This document shows, piece after piece, positions 1 to 9,575 of a DNA stretch of 64,000 nt (positions within the stretch are counted from its first letter, which is position 1; every line of letters begins with the position of its first letter). A model generated the notes under the pieces. It was not told the origin of the DNA, ran no database searches, and was given only the letters and a program-made list of their open reading frames with translations. Both the position numbers and the translations under genes were made by a program. Source of the DNA: Phytobacter palmae (GTDB lineage Bacteria; Pseudomonadota; Gammaproteobacteria; Enterobacterales; Enterobacteriaceae); assembly GCA_900112785.1 (NCBI GenBank), contig FONB01000003.1, positions 62,001 through 126,000 of the forward strand, given 5' to 3'.

Positions 1-1
1 T

Positions 2-1978
2 CGCGAGAAAGCTGAAGCTGAACGTCAGGCGACGTTTGAGCAGCTTAAAGTGGAGATGCAGGAGCGCGAGCAGACGCAGATTCAACTGGAACAGCAATCC
101 ACATTTTTACGCTCTTTCCTCGATGCCTCGCCGGACCTCGTTTTCTATCGCAATGAAGATAAAGAATTTTCCGGCTGTAACCGGGCGATGGAACTGCTGA
201 CGGGCAAAAGCGAGAAGCAGTTGATTAACCTCAAACCACAGGATGTCTACGCGCCGGAAGCGGCGGAGAAGGTCATCGAGACCGATGAGAAAGTTTTTCG
301 TCACAATGTTTCGCTGACCTATGAGCAGTGGCTGGATTATCCGGATGGACGCAAAGCCTGTTTTGAAATCCGTAAGGTGCCCTACTATGACCGTGTAGGA
401 AAGCGCCACGGTTTGATGGGGTTCGGGCGTGATATTACCGAGCGTAAGCGCTATCAGGATGCTCTGGAGCGTGCCAGTCGCGATAAAACCACCTTTATCT
501 CAACTATCAGCCACGAACTGCGTACCCCGCTTAATGGCATCGTCGGGCTGAGCCGTATTCTGCTGGACACCGACTTAACGGCCGAGCAGGAAAAATACCT
601 GAAAACCATCCATGTCTCTGCTGTCACTCTGGGTAATATCTTCAACGATATTATCGACATGGATAAAATGGAACGTCGTAAAGTCCAGCTCGACAATCAG
701 CCGGTGGATTTCACCAGCTTCCTTGCTGACCTTGAAAACCTTTCCGGCCTGCAGGCGCACCAGAAAGGTTTGCGTTTCGTCATGGAACCTACGTTGCCGT
801 TACCGCATAAGGTGGTCACTGACGGCACACGGTTGCGGCAGATTCTCTGGAACCTTATCAGCAACGCCGTCAAATTTACCCGTGAGGGACAAGTCACCGT
901 CCGTGTGCGCTATGACGAAGGCGATATGCTGCACTTTGAGGTCGAAGATTCCGGAATTGGCATTCCTCGCGAAGAGCTGGATAAAATTTTCGCCATGTAT
1001 TACCAGGTGAAAGACAGCCATGGCGGCAAGCCTGCTACCGGTACGGGGATTGGTCTCGCCGTATCACGTCGTCTGGCGAAAAACATGGGCGGTGACATTG
1101 TCGTTACCAGCCAGCCTGGCAAAGGTTCGCTCTTCACCCTGACCGTACACGCGCCTGCGGTAGCGGAGGAAGTGGAAGATGCGTTTGAAGACGATGATAT
1201 GCCGCTGCCAGCGCTGCATGTGCTTTTGGTGGAAGATATTGAGCTTAACGTGATTGTTGCCCGTTCCGTACTGGAAAAACTGGGCAGTAGCGTGGATGTT
1301 GCGATGACCGGCAAAGCCGCGCTGGAGATGTTTAAACCCGGCGAATACGATCTGGTACTGCTTGATATTCAGTTGCCGGATATGACCGGGCTGGACATCT
1401 CGCGCATTCTCACCAGCCAGTTTGCCCGCGATGATTTACCGCCGCTGGTGGCGCTTACTGCCAACGTGCTCAAAGATAAACAAGAGTATCTGGATGCAGG
1501 GATGGACGATGTCTTAAGCAAGCCGCTGGCGGTCCCGGCATTGACTGCCATGATTAAGAAATTTTGGGATGCGGGCGAAGAAGAGGAGCAAGATGCAATG
1601 TCTCATACCGATGGTCAAAAATCACAGAACCTGCTGGATATCCCGATGCTTGAGCAGTATATCGATCTGGTCGGGCCGAAGCTTATTACCGATGGGCTGG
1701 CGGTGTTTGAGAAAATGATGCCGGGCTATCTGAGCGTTCTGGAATCTAACCTTACCGCACGGGATCAAAAAGGGATCGTCGAAGAGGGGCATAAGATCAA
1801 GGGCGCTGCGGGATCGGTCGGCCTTCGTCATCTGCAACAGCTTGGTCAACAAATTCAGTCACCCGATCTGCCTGCCTGGTGGGATAACGTCGGCGAATGG
1901 GTTGAAGAGATGAAGCAAGAGTGGCAGCACGATGTCGATGTATTAAAAGCGTGGGTGGCAACCGCTGGAAAAAAATGA
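2..1978 (+). CDS. arcB: ArcB aerobic respiration sensor kinase, 5' end outside window
   Basis: Tripartite membrane sensor kinase that phosphorylates ArcA when quinones are reduced. The reading frame is open from base 2, so this is the C-terminal 658 residues; about 120 residues with both membrane helices are missing (E. coli ArcB has 778). Visible in order are the end of the linker coiled coil, a PAS domain (SFLDASPDLVFYRN), the DHp motif SHELRTPLNG with its phospho-acceptor His at bases 512-514, an HATPase domain (DSGIGIP and GTGIGLAV), a receiver domain with its Asp at 1364-1366 (LLDIQLPDMTG), and an Hpt domain with its His at 1790-1792 (EEGHKIKGAAGS). All three phosphorelay residues are present. 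The GTG at 50 is an internal codon and not the start. The last codons overlap the terminator of the convergent sRNA ArcZ. Confidence 0.97.
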   Translation, partial: REKAEAERQATFEQLKVEMQEREQTQIQLEQQSTFLRSFLDASPDLVFYRNEDKEFSGCNRAMELLTGKSEKQLINLKPQDVYAPEAAEKVIETDEKVFRHNVSLTYEQWLDYPDGRKACFEIRKVPYYDRVGKRHGLMGFGRDITERKRYQDALERASRDKTTFISTISHELRTPLNGIVGLSRILLDTDLTAEQEKYLKTIHVSAVTLGNIFNDIIDMDKMERRKVQLDNQPVDFTSFLADLENLSGLQAHQKGLRFVMEPTLPLPHKVVTDGTRLRQILWNLISNAVKFTREGQVTVRVRYDEGDMLHFEVEDSGIGIPREELDKIFAMYYQVKDSHGGKPATGTGIGLAVSRRLAKNMGGDIVVTSQPGKGSLFTLTVHAPAVAEEVEDAFEDDDMPLPALHVLLVEDIELNVIVARSVLEKLGSSVDVAMTGKAALEMFKPGEYDLVLLDIQLPDMTGLDISRILTSQFARDDLPPLVALTANVLKDKQEYLDAGMDDVLSKPLAVPALTAMIKKFWDAGEEEEQDAMSHTDGQKSQNLLDIPMLEQYIDLVGPKLITDGLAVFEKMMPGYLSVLESNLTARDQKGIVEEGHKIKGAAGSVGLRHLQQLGQQIQSPDLPAWWDNVGEWVEEMKQEWQHDVDVLKAWVATAGKK

Positions 1979-2092
1979 CCCCGGATTAACCGGGGTGCGC
2001 GAATACTGCGCCAACACCAGGGAAATCGTGGCTGCGCCGTAAAATTATATTTTTATCAAGGGCGCAGTCGGGAAAATTTGAACTGCACGCAC
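1969..2092 (-). ncRNA. arcZ: ArcZ small regulatory RNA (RyhA/SraH)
   Basis: On the minus strand between elbB and arcB lies a sequence matching the 3' half of E. coli ArcZ as I recall it. It includes TTTACGGCGCAGCC, the seed region GGTGTTGGCGCAGTATTCGC, a GC hairpin ACCCCGG-TTAAT-CCGGGGT and a T-run that falls inside the last arcB codons. Known role: an Hfq-dependent sRNA, processed to a stable 3' fragment of about 56 nt, that activates rpoS translation and represses other mRNAs; ArcA represses it. The 5' half (about 2045-2092) diverges from E. coli, so the 5' end is estimated from a TATCTT-like -10 just upstream on the minus strand. The 3' end and seed are secure; the 5' end is good to perhaps 5 nt. 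Confidence 0.9.
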
Positions 2093-2206
2093 ATAAGATA
2101 GCAAATCTTAAAGTATTTGTTACATCAATCAGTGAAATGTGTGAAGCATAACGCCCTTATCAAAATATTTAATTATCCCGAGTACGTTGCATAAAGGATG
2201 AGCAAA

Positions 2207-2860
2207 ATGAAAAAAATCGGTGTTGTTCTCAGCGGATCAGGCGTTTATGACGGATCGGAAATCCACGAAGCGGTGATTACCCTGCTGGCGATCGCCCGCG
2301 AAGGCGCTGAGGCAGTATGCTTTGCGCCGGATAAGCGCCAGACCGATGTCATTAATCATCTCACGGGTGAGCCGATGAGTGAAAGTAGAAACGTGCTGAT
2401 CGAAGCGGCCCGCATTGCACGCGGCGCGATCCTTCCGATCGCGCAGGCATCAATAAACGATCTGGATGCGCTGATTGTGCCTGGCGGATTTGGCGCAGCG
2501 AAAAATTTGAGCAGCTTTGCAGGTCTCGGTAGTGAATGTCTGGTCGACCCGGATCTGAAACGACTGGTCCTGGAGATGCATCAGGCGGGGAAACCGCTCG
2601 GCTTTATGTGTATTGCGCCTGCGATGCTGCCAAAAATCTTTGATTTCCCGCTGCGTCTGACGATTGGAACGGATATCGATACGGCGGAAGCCCTTGAAGA
2701 TATGGGGGCTGAACATGTGCCTTGTCCCGTCGACGATATTGTGGTCGATGAGGATAACAAGGTGGTGACTACACCGGCGTACATGCTGGCGCAGAATATT
2801 GCGCAGGCGGCTACAGGGATCGAAAAACTGGTCTCTCGCGTGCTGGTGCTGGCTGAATGA
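2207..2860 (+). CDS. elbB: ElbB, glyoxalase / DJ-1-PfpI family protein
   Basis: A 217-residue class I glutamine amidotransferase-like protein, the same length as E. coli ElbB (formerly linked to isoprenoid synthesis; glyoxalase activity has been reported). The nucleophile elbow [11 protein letters not shown] puts the candidate catalytic Cys at 135, and PGGFGAAKN at 92-100 forms the neighbouring loop. An in-frame ATG at 2198 lies inside the Shine-Dalgarno sequence AAGGA (2194-2198); the ATG at 2207 has 8-nt spacing and gives the family length, so I chose it. The stop overlaps the mtgA start (ATGA), suggesting translational coupling. Confidence 0.93.
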   Translation: MKKIGVVLSGSGVYDGSEIHEAVITLLAIAREGAEAVCFAPDKRQTDVINHLTGEPMSESRNVLIEAARIARGAILPIAQASINDLDALIVPGGFGAAKNLSSFAGLGSECLVDPDLKRLVLEMHQAGKPLGFMCIAPAMLPKIFDFPLRLTIGTDIDTAEALEDMGAEHVPCPVDDIVVDEDNKVVTTPAYMLAQNIAQAATGIEKLVSRVLVLAE

Positions 2861-3585
2861 GAGGGTTGCGTCGCCCGTTAATGGCGAAAATCAAAAAGCT
2901 ATTGCTCCGTTTGGTTCTGGCGCTGGGGATTTTCTGGGGCGGCGGTATTCTTCTGTTCAGTTTTATGCCGGTGCCGTTTTCAGCAGTGATGGTCGAACGC
3001 CAGGTGGGAGCCTGGCTGACAGGGGATTTCGGCTATGTTGCTCATTCGGACTGGGTGGGTATGGACGAGATTTCACCCTGGGCGGCGCTGGCGGTGATTG
3101 CCGCTGAAGATCAGCGTTTCCCTGACCACTGGGGACTTGATTTTGGTGCGATTGAAAAAGCCTTATCGCACAATGAGCAGCACGAGAATCGTATTCGTGG
3201 TGCATCGACCATTTCCCAGCAGACCATTAAAAACCTACTGCTCTGGGACGGCAAAAATTGGGTACGTAAAGGTTTCGAAGCTGGTTTAACGCTGGTAACG
3301 GAGGCGATCTGGACCAAGCGACGTATTCTGACCGTTTATCTGAATATTGCTGAATTTGGCGATGGTATATTTGGTGTAGAAGCGGCTTCGCAGCGTTATT
3401 TTCATAAACCCGCCAGTAAGTTGACGATGGCTGAGGCGGCACTGCTGGCAGCAGTCTTACCAAATCCGCTACGCTTTCGCGCTGATGCGCCGTCAGGGTA
3501 TGTGCGCAGCCGACAGGCATGGATTATGCGCCAGATGCGTCAGCTTGGAGGAGAGGAATTCCTGGAGCGCAATAAACTGCATTGA
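2857..3585 (+). CDS. mtgA: MtgA monofunctional peptidoglycan transglycosylase
   Basis: Polymerises lipid II into glycan strands at the inner membrane. The 242 residues equal the E. coli length. A basic N-terminus precedes one membrane anchor (about residues 15-36, [20 protein letters not shown]). GT51 motifs follow: [12 protein letters not shown] with catalytic Glu84, GASTISQQ, a RKGFEAGLT stretch, and [10 protein letters not shown]. No transpeptidase domain follows, which separates it from PBP1a/1b. The start overlaps the elbB stop by 4 nt. The first 10 residues differ from E. coli while the total length is kept. Confidence 0.95.
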   Translation: MRGLRRPLMAKIKKLLLRLVLALGIFWGGGILLFSFMPVPFSAVMVERQVGAWLTGDFGYVAHSDWVGMDEISPWAALAVIAAEDQRFPDHWGLDFGAIEKALSHNEQHENRIRGASTISQQTIKNLLLWDGKNWVRKGFEAGLTLVTEAIWTKRRILTVYLNIAEFGDGIFGVEAASQRYFHKPASKLTMAEAALLAAVLPNPLRFRADAPSGYVRSRQAWIMRQMRQLGGEEFLERNKLH

Positions 3586-3589
3586 TGCT

Positions 3590-3615
3590 CCCTCTCCGTC
3601 AGGATCAGGAGAGGG
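3590..3615. terminator. Hairpin between convergent mtgA and npr
   Basis: CCCTCTCC and GGAGAGGG form an 8-bp stem around a 10-nt loop, just after the mtgA stop and before the npr stop on the other strand. Neither side has a clear T-run, so intrinsic termination is weakly supported; it may protect 3' ends or act with Rho. Confidence 0.4.
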
Positions 3616-3628
3616 AAAACGCGCGCTG

Positions 3629-3901
3629 TCAGTCTTCGTCAAACCCGGCGATAAAGAGCGCAATGACAGCCGCCAGCGCTTCTTCTTCCTGTGGGCCTGT
3701 CGCTTCTATCTCAATTTGCCGGCCCTTGGCGGAGTCCAGCATAAGTAGCGCAATCACGCTATTGGCCTCGGCTTCGGTGCCTTCATCGTTACGAAGCAGT
3801 ACCTCAGCATCAAAGCCCTGAACCAGTTCAAACAGTTTCATCGCCGGGCGCGCGTGCATACCCAGCTTATTGGTGATTTCAACAGTTTGTTTTACGGTCA
3901 T
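3629..3901 (-). CDS. ptsO: NPr, HPr-like phosphocarrier of the nitrogen PTS
   Basis: A 90-residue HPr-fold protein that passes phosphate from EI-Ntr (PtsP) to EIIA-Ntr (PtsN). The active-site motif [11 protein letters not shown] places the phosphorylated His at 16; the regulatory region around LMLDSAKG is also present. It is the last gene of the minus-strand rpoN operon and overlaps rapZ by 4 nt (ATGA). Its setting with ptsN and rpoN is the standard enterobacterial arrangement linking the regulatory PTS to sigma-54. Also called npr. Confidence 0.96.
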   Translation of the reverse strand: MTVKQTVEITNKLGMHARPAMKLFELVQGFDAEVLLRNDEGTEAEANSVIALLMLDSAKGRQIEIEATGPQEEEALAAVIALFIAGFDED

Positions 3902-4752
3902 GTTTTCCGTTTTTCCAGCGTACGATGACGAGACTGAACATTTTTACCGCGCGAGCGGAAATAGTCCGCAAGTTGTTCAGCAACATAGACGGAGCGGTGT
4001 TTACCGCCGGTACACCCAATCGCTACCGTTAAATAGCTACGATTATTGGTTTCCAGCATCGGTAACCACAGTTCGAGATAACTGCGGGTCTGGTAAATAA
4101 AATTGTGCACTTCCGTATGTCTGTCAAGGAAGGCGGCAACCGGTTTGTCCAGCCCGGTCATCGGGCGTAATTTCGGATCCCAGTGCGGGTTAGGCAAGAA
4201 GCGAACGTCAAACACGTAATCGGCATCAATAGGGATACCATGCTTAAAGCCAAAGGATTCGAAGACCATCGTCAGTTCACGCTCGCGTTTACCCAACAGT
4301 CGGGTGCGGAGCATCTCGGCGAGTTCATGAACGGACATTTCTGATGTATCGACGATCAGGTCGGCGCGTGAGCGCAGTGGCTCCAGCAGATTGCTCTCTT
4401 CATCAATGGCGCTTTCCAGCGACAGGTTTTTGCTGGAAAGGGGGTGCAGACGACGCGTGTCGCTGTAGCGGCGGATCAACGTGTTGCGATCGGCATCCAG
4501 GAACAGCAGTTGCGGTGAGAAATAATCCGGCAGGCTGCTCATTGCCTGCTCAAAAATTTCCGGCGATTCCGGCATATTACGTACATCGATACTGACGGCG
4601 GCAGAGGTCTGGCGGTCAGCCAGTGTCCTTGCCAGCTCCGGTAACAGGACGACCGGCAGGTTATCGACGCAGTAAAATCCCATATCTTCCAGGGCGCGCA
4701 GGGCCACTGACTTACCTGAGCCCGAACGACCACTAACGATCATCAGGACCAT
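3898..4752 (-). CDS. rapZ: RapZ, RNase adaptor and GlmZ-binding P-loop protein
   Basis: Binds the sRNAs GlmY and GlmZ and delivers GlmZ to RNase E, controlling glmS and hence glucosamine-6-phosphate supply. It has 284 residues, the E. coli length. The N-terminal Walker A GRSGSGKS is at residues 8-15; LLFLDAD is a Walker B-like segment. The C-terminal half has [15 protein letters not shown] and ends in a basic tail rich in Lys and Arg ([10 protein letters not shown]) that in E. coli helps bind RNA. It lies between ptsN and npr in one operon. The older name is yhbJ. Confidence 0.96.
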   Translation of the reverse strand: MVLMIVSGRSGSGKSVALRALEDMGFYCVDNLPVVLLPELARTLADRQTSAAVSIDVRNMPESPEIFEQAMSSLPDYFSPQLLFLDADRNTLIRRYSDTRRLHPLSSKNLSLESAIDEESNLLEPLRSRADLIVDTSEMSVHELAEMLRTRLLGKRERELTMVFESFGFKHGIPIDADYVFDVRFLPNPHWDPKLRPMTGLDKPVAAFLDRHTEVHNFIYQTRSYLELWLPMLETNNRSYLTVAIGCTGGKHRSVYVAEQLADYFRSRGKNVQSRHRTLEKRKT

Positions 4753-4797
4753 GGGCCAATTCTCCTCAGAACCAGTGACAAAAGGGAGTCTGTTGCG

Positions 4798-5289
4798 TTA
4801 CGCATCGTCATTTTCGCCTTCTGTCAGCGTGATGATCTGGTACAACTCCTCATCGCTTTGTGCTGAGCGCAGGCGGCGACAGATGGTTTTATCCGCCAGA
4901 CGCTTGGCCACCAGTGAAAGCGTATGCAGGTGGGTTTTGGTCTGATCGGCAGGAACCAGAAGCGCGAAGAGCAGATCGACTGGCTGGTTATCAATGGCAT
5001 CAAAGGCGATGGGTGTTTCCAGTTGCACAAAAACACCAACGGCACGAAGGGTATCTTCTTCGAGTTTTCCGTGAGGGATGGCGATACCGTTACCAATGCC
5101 GGTACTGCCCATTTTCTCACGCGTCAGGATCGCTTCGAAGACCACTTGTGGTGGCAGGCTCAACTGCTTTGCAGCCAGTTCACTGATTATTTCCAGTGCA
5201 CGTTTCTTGCTCTGGCAGTGAACACCACTACGGGTACATTCCTGGTTAAGGACATTGCTCAATTGAAGAGCGGAATCGTTATTCATCAT
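4798..5289 (-). CDS. ptsN: PtsN, EIIA component of the nitrogen PTS
   Basis: A 163-residue EIIA of the fructose/mannitol type. The phosphorylation site is His73 in GIGNGIAIPHGKLEE. Known role: receives phosphate from NPr and, by phosphorylation state, modulates K+ uptake and KdpD, and feeds back on amino-sugar synthesis. It lies 45 nt upstream of rapZ and downstream of hpf, with a GC hairpin in the hpf-ptsN gap. The first residues (MMNNDSALQ) differ from E. coli only by conservative changes. Confidence 0.96.
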   Translation of the reverse strand: MMNNDSALQLSNVLNQECTRSGVHCQSKKRALEIISELAAKQLSLPPQVVFEAILTREKMGSTGIGNGIAIPHGKLEEDTLRAVGVFVQLETPIAFDAIDNQPVDLLFALLVPADQTKTHLHTLSLVAKRLADKTICRRLRSAQSDEELYQIITLTEGENDDA

Positions 5290-5317
5290 AATTTCACCTA
5301 AGCGTCGCCAGTGCAGA

Positions 5318-5342
5318 CACCCTGCCGGGTTGCGGCAGGGTG
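5318..5342 (-). terminator. Intercistronic hairpin between hpf and ptsN
   Basis: CACCCTGCCG and CGGCAGGGTG form a 9-10 bp GC-rich stem with a short loop. It lies in the 80-nt gap after hpf on the minus strand. No T-run follows, so it probably acts as a processing or stability element or partial attenuator inside the operon and not as a full stop. Confidence 0.5.
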
Positions 5343-5369
5343 ATACGCGCCAGACGAGTGCCCGGACAA

Positions 5370-5657
5370 TTAGTGTTGTTTCAGTTTATCTTTATGTTTC
5401 GTAAGTTGCCGCGCCAGTTTATCAATTAAACCGTCGATGGCAGCATACATGTCTTGTCCTTCCGCACTGGCATGAATCTCTCCCCCGTTTACATGCAGGG
5501 TTGCGTCCGAGATATGAGTCACTTTCTCCACTTTCAACACAACATAGACCTGATTGATCCTTTCGAAATACTGTTCGAGTTTGGCAAATTTCGCGGTGAC
5601 GAATTCGCGCAGGGCCTCGGTTATCTCGACGTTATGTCCTGTGATGTTAAGCTGCAT
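5370..5657 (-). CDS. hpf: HPF, ribosome hibernation promoting factor
   Basis: A short-form hibernation factor of 95 residues that binds the 30S decoding site and, with RMF, promotes 100S ribosome dimers in stationary phase. The sequence begins MQLNITGHNVEITEALREFV and ends LTKHKDKLKQH, matching E. coli HPF. The open frame extends upstream to 5741, but the start at 5657 has an AGGA ribosome site 8 nt away and gives the family length. It sits directly after rpoN, the conserved location. Confidence 0.96.
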   Translation of the reverse strand: MQLNITGHNVEITEALREFVTAKFAKLEQYFERINQVYVVLKVEKVTHISDATLHVNGGEIHASAEGQDMYAAIDGLIDKLARQLTKHKDKLKQH

Positions 5658-5679
5658 AGTGTCTTCCTTATCGGTTAGG

Positions 5680-7113
5680 TCACACCAGCTGTTTACGCTG
5701 ATTAGACGGCGGAATGGATAAAGACTCTCGATACTTCGCAACGGTTCGCCGCGCTACCATAATACCCTGATCAGAGAGCATGGTAGTCAGCTTACTGTCA
5801 CTCAACGGCTTCGCAGGATTCTCTGCGGCAATTAATTTCTTCACCAGTGCGCGAATAGCCGTCGACGAGGCTTCGCCGCCGCCTTCGGTATTCACATGAC
5901 TGGAGAAGAAATATTTAAGCTCAAAGATGCCACGCGGACTGTGCAGATATTTTTGGGTCGTGACACGGGAAATCGTGGATTCATGCATCTCGACGGCCTG
6001 AGCGATATCGGCCAGCACCATCGGTTTCATAAATTCTTCGCCTTGCTCGAAAAACGCCTGCTGCTGTTCAACAATACAGCGGCTCACCCTTAACAGGGTG
6101 TCATTGCGACTCTCAAGGCTTTTGATCAGCCATTTCGCTTCCTGCAGATTGCTACGGATAAACTGGCTGTCTGCATCGTTACGTGCACCACCGCACATTG
6201 CGGCGTAGTGCTGGTTGATTTGCAAACGAGGGATGCTGTCGGAGTTGAGCTCGACCGTCCAGCGCCCATTGTGCTTACGCACCAGGACGTCAGGGATGAC
6301 ATATTCGGGCTCACCGGTCTGGATTGACTGGCCCGGACGTGGGTCAAGAGACTGGATCAAATTGACCGCCTCTTTCAACACCTCTTCTTTCAGACGAGTT
6401 ACGCGCATCAGCGTACGGAAGTCATGATTTGCGAGCAGATCCAGATGATCGCTGATGATTAAACGCGCCTCCTCACACCAGGGCGTCTCTTTGGCAAACT
6501 GAGAGAGCTGGATCAACAGGCAATCGCGCAGATCTCTGGCCGCGACGCCGACCGGATCGAAACGCTGAATACGTTTCAGTACCGCTTCAACTTCATCCAG
6601 ACCGATCTCTTCATCGCCCATGCTCTCCAGAATGTCTTCCAGCGGAACGGTGAGATAACCCGTGTCATCAACAGCATCGACAATAGAGGTCGCAATGGCG
6701 CGATCGGTGTCTGAGAAGGGGGTGAGTTCCACCTGCCACATCAGGTAATCCTGTAACGACTGGGTGGTCTCCCCCTGATAAATGGGCAGTTCATCGTCAA
6801 GATAATCGGTGCTGCTGCCGGAAGGGGTGCCAGCGGTATAGATTTCATCCCAACTGGCGTCCAGGGGCAACTCTTCGGGCATCTCTTTTTGCTCGAGCGC
6901 GTCGACGGTATCCAGGCCTTCGTTATCCTGGGACTGTTGCGCGTCCACTTCTTCGTGAAGATCGGTTTGCTCAAGCAATGGGTTACTTTCCAGAGCTTGC
7001 TGGAGTTCTTGCTGAAGTTCCAACGTGGACAGTTGCAGCAGGCGGATAGCCTGTTGCAACTGTGGCGTCATGGCTAGCTGTTGGCTGAGCCTTAATTGCA
7101 AACCTTGCTTCAT
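5680..7113 (-). CDS. rpoN: Sigma-54 factor RpoN
   Basis: The alternative sigma factor for nitrogen and other enhancer-dependent promoters, 477 residues as in E. coli. Region I at the N-terminus is Gln/Leu rich ([20 protein letters not shown]), region II is acidic (about residues 50-115), the core-binding region follows, and the C-terminal DNA-binding domain carries the diagnostic RpoN box [10 protein letters not shown]. It lies between lptB and hpf. No sign of damage. Confidence 0.98.
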   Translation of the reverse strand: MKQGLQLRLSQQLAMTPQLQQAIRLLQLSTLELQQELQQALESNPLLEQTDLHEEVDAQQSQDNEGLDTVDALEQKEMPEELPLDASWDEIYTAGTPSGSSTDYLDDELPIYQGETTQSLQDYLMWQVELTPFSDTDRAIATSIVDAVDDTGYLTVPLEDILESMGDEEIGLDEVEAVLKRIQRFDPVGVAARDLRDCLLIQLSQFAKETPWCEEARLIISDHLDLLANHDFRTLMRVTRLKEEVLKEAVNLIQSLDPRPGQSIQTGEPEYVIPDVLVRKHNGRWTVELNSDSIPRLQINQHYAAMCGGARNDADSQFIRSNLQEAKWLIKSLESRNDTLLRVSRCIVEQQQAFFEQGEEFMKPMVLADIAQAVEMHESTISRVTTQKYLHSPRGIFELKYFFSSHVNTEGGGEASSTAIRALVKKLIAAENPAKPLSDSKLTTMLSDQGIMVARRTVAKYRESLSIPPSNQRKQLV

Positions 7114-7161
7114 ATTCAGAGCAGTACTCTCCGACTAAACACGTCAATAAACCCTACCCTA

Positions 7162-7887
7162 TCAGAGTCTGAAGTCTTCCCCAAGATATACGCGCTTAAC
7201 ATGTTCGTCTTCAAGGATTTGCTGAGGCGTACCGTGCGCGATCAAATGCCCCTGGCTGACAATATAAGCACGTTCACACACCGCCAGGGTTTCGCGAACG
7301 TTGTGATCGGTAATCAACACGCCAAGTCCGCTATCACGCAGGTGTTCAATGATGCGTTTGATATCAATTACCGATATTGGGTCAACGCCGGCAAAAGGTT
7401 CATCCAGCAGGATGAATTTAGGGTTTGCCGCCAGCGCGCGAGCGATTTCGACACGACGGCGTTCACCGCCAGAAAGCGCCTGCCCCATATTGTCGCGCAG
7501 GTGTTCAATATGGAACTCTTCCATCAACTCGTTCGCCCGATCCACACGCTGTTCGGATGTGAGATCATCGCGAATTTGCAAGACCGCCATGAGATTATCA
7601 AATACGCTCAGGCGCCTGAAAATAGAGGCTTCCTGCGGCAAATAGCCGATACCGCGACGTGCCCGGGCATGCAGCGGCAGCAGACTGATATCTTCATCGT
7701 CGATGATGATATTGCCCGCATCACGCGACACGATACCGACGACCATGTAGAACGTTGTGGTTTTACCTGCACCGTTAGGACCGAGCAGCCCGACAATTTC
7801 GCCTGAATTGACTGTCAGACTGACATCTTCTACCACACGGCGGCCTTTGTAGGCCTTGGCGAGATTCTTTGCAGTTAATGTTGCCAT
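7162..7887 (-). CDS. lptB: LptB, LPS-transport ABC ATPase
   Basis: Cytoplasmic ATPase of the LptB2FGC complex that extracts LPS from the inner membrane. It has 241 residues. Walker A GPNGAGKT at 36-43, signature [15 protein letters not shown], Walker [14 protein letters not shown] and the switch His in LITDHNVRE are all present. It follows lptA by 6 nt, and rpoN lies 48 nt downstream. Confidence 0.98.
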   Translation of the reverse strand: MATLTAKNLAKAYKGRRVVEDVSLTVNSGEIVGLLGPNGAGKTTTFYMVVGIVSRDAGNIIIDDEDISLLPLHARARRGIGYLPQEASIFRRLSVFDNLMAVLQIRDDLTSEQRVDRANELMEEFHIEHLRDNMGQALSGGERRRVEIARALAANPKFILLDEPFAGVDPISVIDIKRIIEHLRDSGLGVLITDHNVRETLAVCERAYIVSQGHLIAHGTPQQILEDEHVKRVYLGEDFRL

Positions 7888-7893
7888 AACGAA

Positions 7894-8454
7894 TTAGTTA
7901 CTCTTTTTTTGCGCCGGAGCCGGGGTTTGATTGTTGCTCTTATCCTGCAACTGGGACGGCACCAGAACCGTCGTCACGCGTTTGCCTTTATCACTGAAAG
8001 CCTGCATTTTCTGCTCTTTCACCAGATAGGTAATTTTGTCGCCCGTGATGTTGCTATCAAGCTGTTCAAGGTAGGCGTTGCCAGTCAGGACCACGAAATC
8101 TTTTTCCAGTTCATAGTGCATCTGGGAAGCGTGGCCTTTTACTGGTTTGCCGTTATCCTGCATCTGATAAAAGGTGGCAGGATTACCGTAGCCATCAATG
8201 ATCTCTTTACCTTGCTGGCCGCCTGGACGAGTGACCACTACTTTGTCGGCATTGATTTTGATGGTGCCCTGCGTTACGACAACATTGCCAGTGAAGGTCA
8301 CCACATTCCCTTGCATATCCAGCGACTGTTGATCGGAGTCGATATGGATAGGTTGCTCGGTATCGCCGGTTACCGCAAGTGCCGGAAGACTGGCGGCAAA
8401 AAGAACACTGGCCAGGGCGAAATTAAGGCTGAGTTTGTTTGTTCTGAATTTCAT
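7894..8454 (-). CDS. lptA: LptA, periplasmic LPS bridge protein
   Basis: Forms the periplasmic beta-jellyroll bridge between LptC and LptD. The product is 186 residues: a signal peptide (MKFRTNKLSL ... PALA) cleaved before VTGDTEQP, then the OstA repeat domain and a Gln/Lys-rich tail. The frame is open to 8475, but the ATG at 8454 gives the known N-terminus and overlaps lptC by 32 nt, as in E. coli. Confidence 0.97.
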   Translation of the reverse strand: MKFRTNKLSLNFALASVLFAASLPALAVTGDTEQPIHIDSDQQSLDMQGNVVTFTGNVVVTQGTIKINADKVVVTRPGGQQGKEIIDGYGNPATFYQMQDNGKPVKGHASQMHYELEKDFVVLTGNAYLEQLDSNITGDKITYLVKEQKMQAFSDKGKRVTTVLVPSQLQDKSNNQTPAPAQKKSN

Positions 8455-8998
8455 AGGAGCTTCTAACCTTTTCAATAAGCTCGGCGTTTTTGCTGCGTAA
8501 ATTGCCGCGCATTTTCAGGCCGGTGGAATTAAATGTTGTTCCGTATAACGTGACTTGATCATCAGAGGCGACATCCTGCGTGATCAGGTTTATCTGGGCG
8601 TTATCCGTTGTAATTTTTCGCAACTGAGCGTCCGCAGTCAGGGCGTTTACCTCAACATGCCCATAAAGATAAAGCATTCGGTCATTGGTCAGCTTCGCTT
8701 TATCCGCTTTGATGGACCATTCAGGAATTTTATCTTTGTCGAAAGTCGTCAGCACTGGTTGGGTAAACCAGGTGATAGCGTCGGCAGAATAATATTCAAC
8801 ATGCTGTGCTATCAGCCGATAGTTCAACGCACCTTCCGGACTGTAGACTACCGTATCGGTATGCTCGCTTTTATACGTTGGGTCAGTATTATTAACGGTA
8901 ACTTGATCACTCTGTTCGCGATCGGCCAGGTTCACCCCAATCAGTATCAGTGCGACCAGTGACAGCACAATGATGACCCAACGTCTGGTTTTACTCAT
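8423..8998 (-). CDS. lptC: LptC, inner-membrane LPS transport protein
   Basis: A bitopic protein of 191 residues with an N-terminal membrane helix (about residues 7-25, WVIIVLSLVALILIGV) and a periplasmic jellyroll that passes LPS from LptBFG to LptA. It overlaps kdsC by 4 nt upstream and lptA by 32 nt downstream, so the three are probably translationally coupled. Length equals E. coli LptC. Confidence 0.96.
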   Translation of the reverse strand: MSKTRRWVIIVLSLVALILIGVNLADREQSDQVTVNNTDPTYKSEHTDTVVYSPEGALNYRLIAQHVEYYSADAITWFTQPVLTTFDKDKIPEWSIKADKAKLTNDRMLYLYGHVEVNALTADAQLRKITTDNAQINLITQDVASDDQVTLYGTTFNSTGLKMRGNLRSKNAELIEKVRSSYEIQNKQTQP

Positions 8999-9561
8999 AT
9001 TGATTGCCCTTTGGCCTCATCAAGCTTGCCTTGCGCCAGCAATAATAAATCACACACTTCACGCACTGCGCCACGCCCACCTGCAGTACGGGTGACATAA
9101 TCCGCCCGGGGAATGAGCAACGGATGCGCATCGGCCACCGCCACGCTTAAACCAATTTCTGCCATCACAGGCCAGTCGATGAGATCGTCTCCGACATACG
9201 CAACTTGTTCCGGCACCAGCGAAAGCCTGGTCAATAAATCGCGATAGGCTAACAACTTATCTGATTGCCCCTGATAGAGGTGCGTGATGCCCAGCGTTTC
9301 GCAGCGGTCTTCCATCAGTTTAGCTTTTCGGCCCGTAATAATGGCAACCTCAATATCGGATGTTAATGCGCAGCGAATACCGTAACCATCGCGGACGTTG
9401 AACGCTTTCAACTCTTCACCATTATTACCCATGTAGATAGATCCATCGGATAAAACACCATCTACATCAAGTATTAACAGCTTAATCTCTTCTGCCTTTG
9501 CCATTACCTGCGTACTGACGGGTCCGTAGCATGTCGCAAGCGACGCTCCAACATTACTCAT
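8995..9561 (-). CDS. kdsC: KdsC, Kdo-8-phosphate phosphatase
   Basis: A HAD-family phosphatase releasing Kdo for LPS inner-core synthesis. The motif LDVDGVLSDG gives nucleophile Asp32 and acid/base Asp34; the cap-less C1 type is expected from its 188-residue length. I chose the start at 9561 because AAGGA lies 8 nt upstream; an in-frame start at 9579 would add six residues not seen in E. coli. A 14-nt gap separates it from kdsD. Confidence 0.96.
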   Translation of the reverse strand: MSNVGASLATCYGPVSTQVMAKAEEIKLLILDVDGVLSDGSIYMGNNGEELKAFNVRDGYGIRCALTSDIEVAIITGRKAKLMEDRCETLGITHLYQGQSDKLLAYRDLLTRLSLVPEQVAYVGDDLIDWPVMAEIGLSVAVADAHPLLIPRADYVTRTAGGRGAVREVCDLLLLAQGKLDEAKGQSI

Positions 9562-9575
9562 TCTTCGATCCTTTT

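Noticed and set aside
2094-2110. AAGAT/ATCTT small hairpin upstream of elbB considered as a regulatory element.
   Set aside because: Only 5 bp, AT-rich, and it overlaps the probable ArcZ promoter on the other strand.
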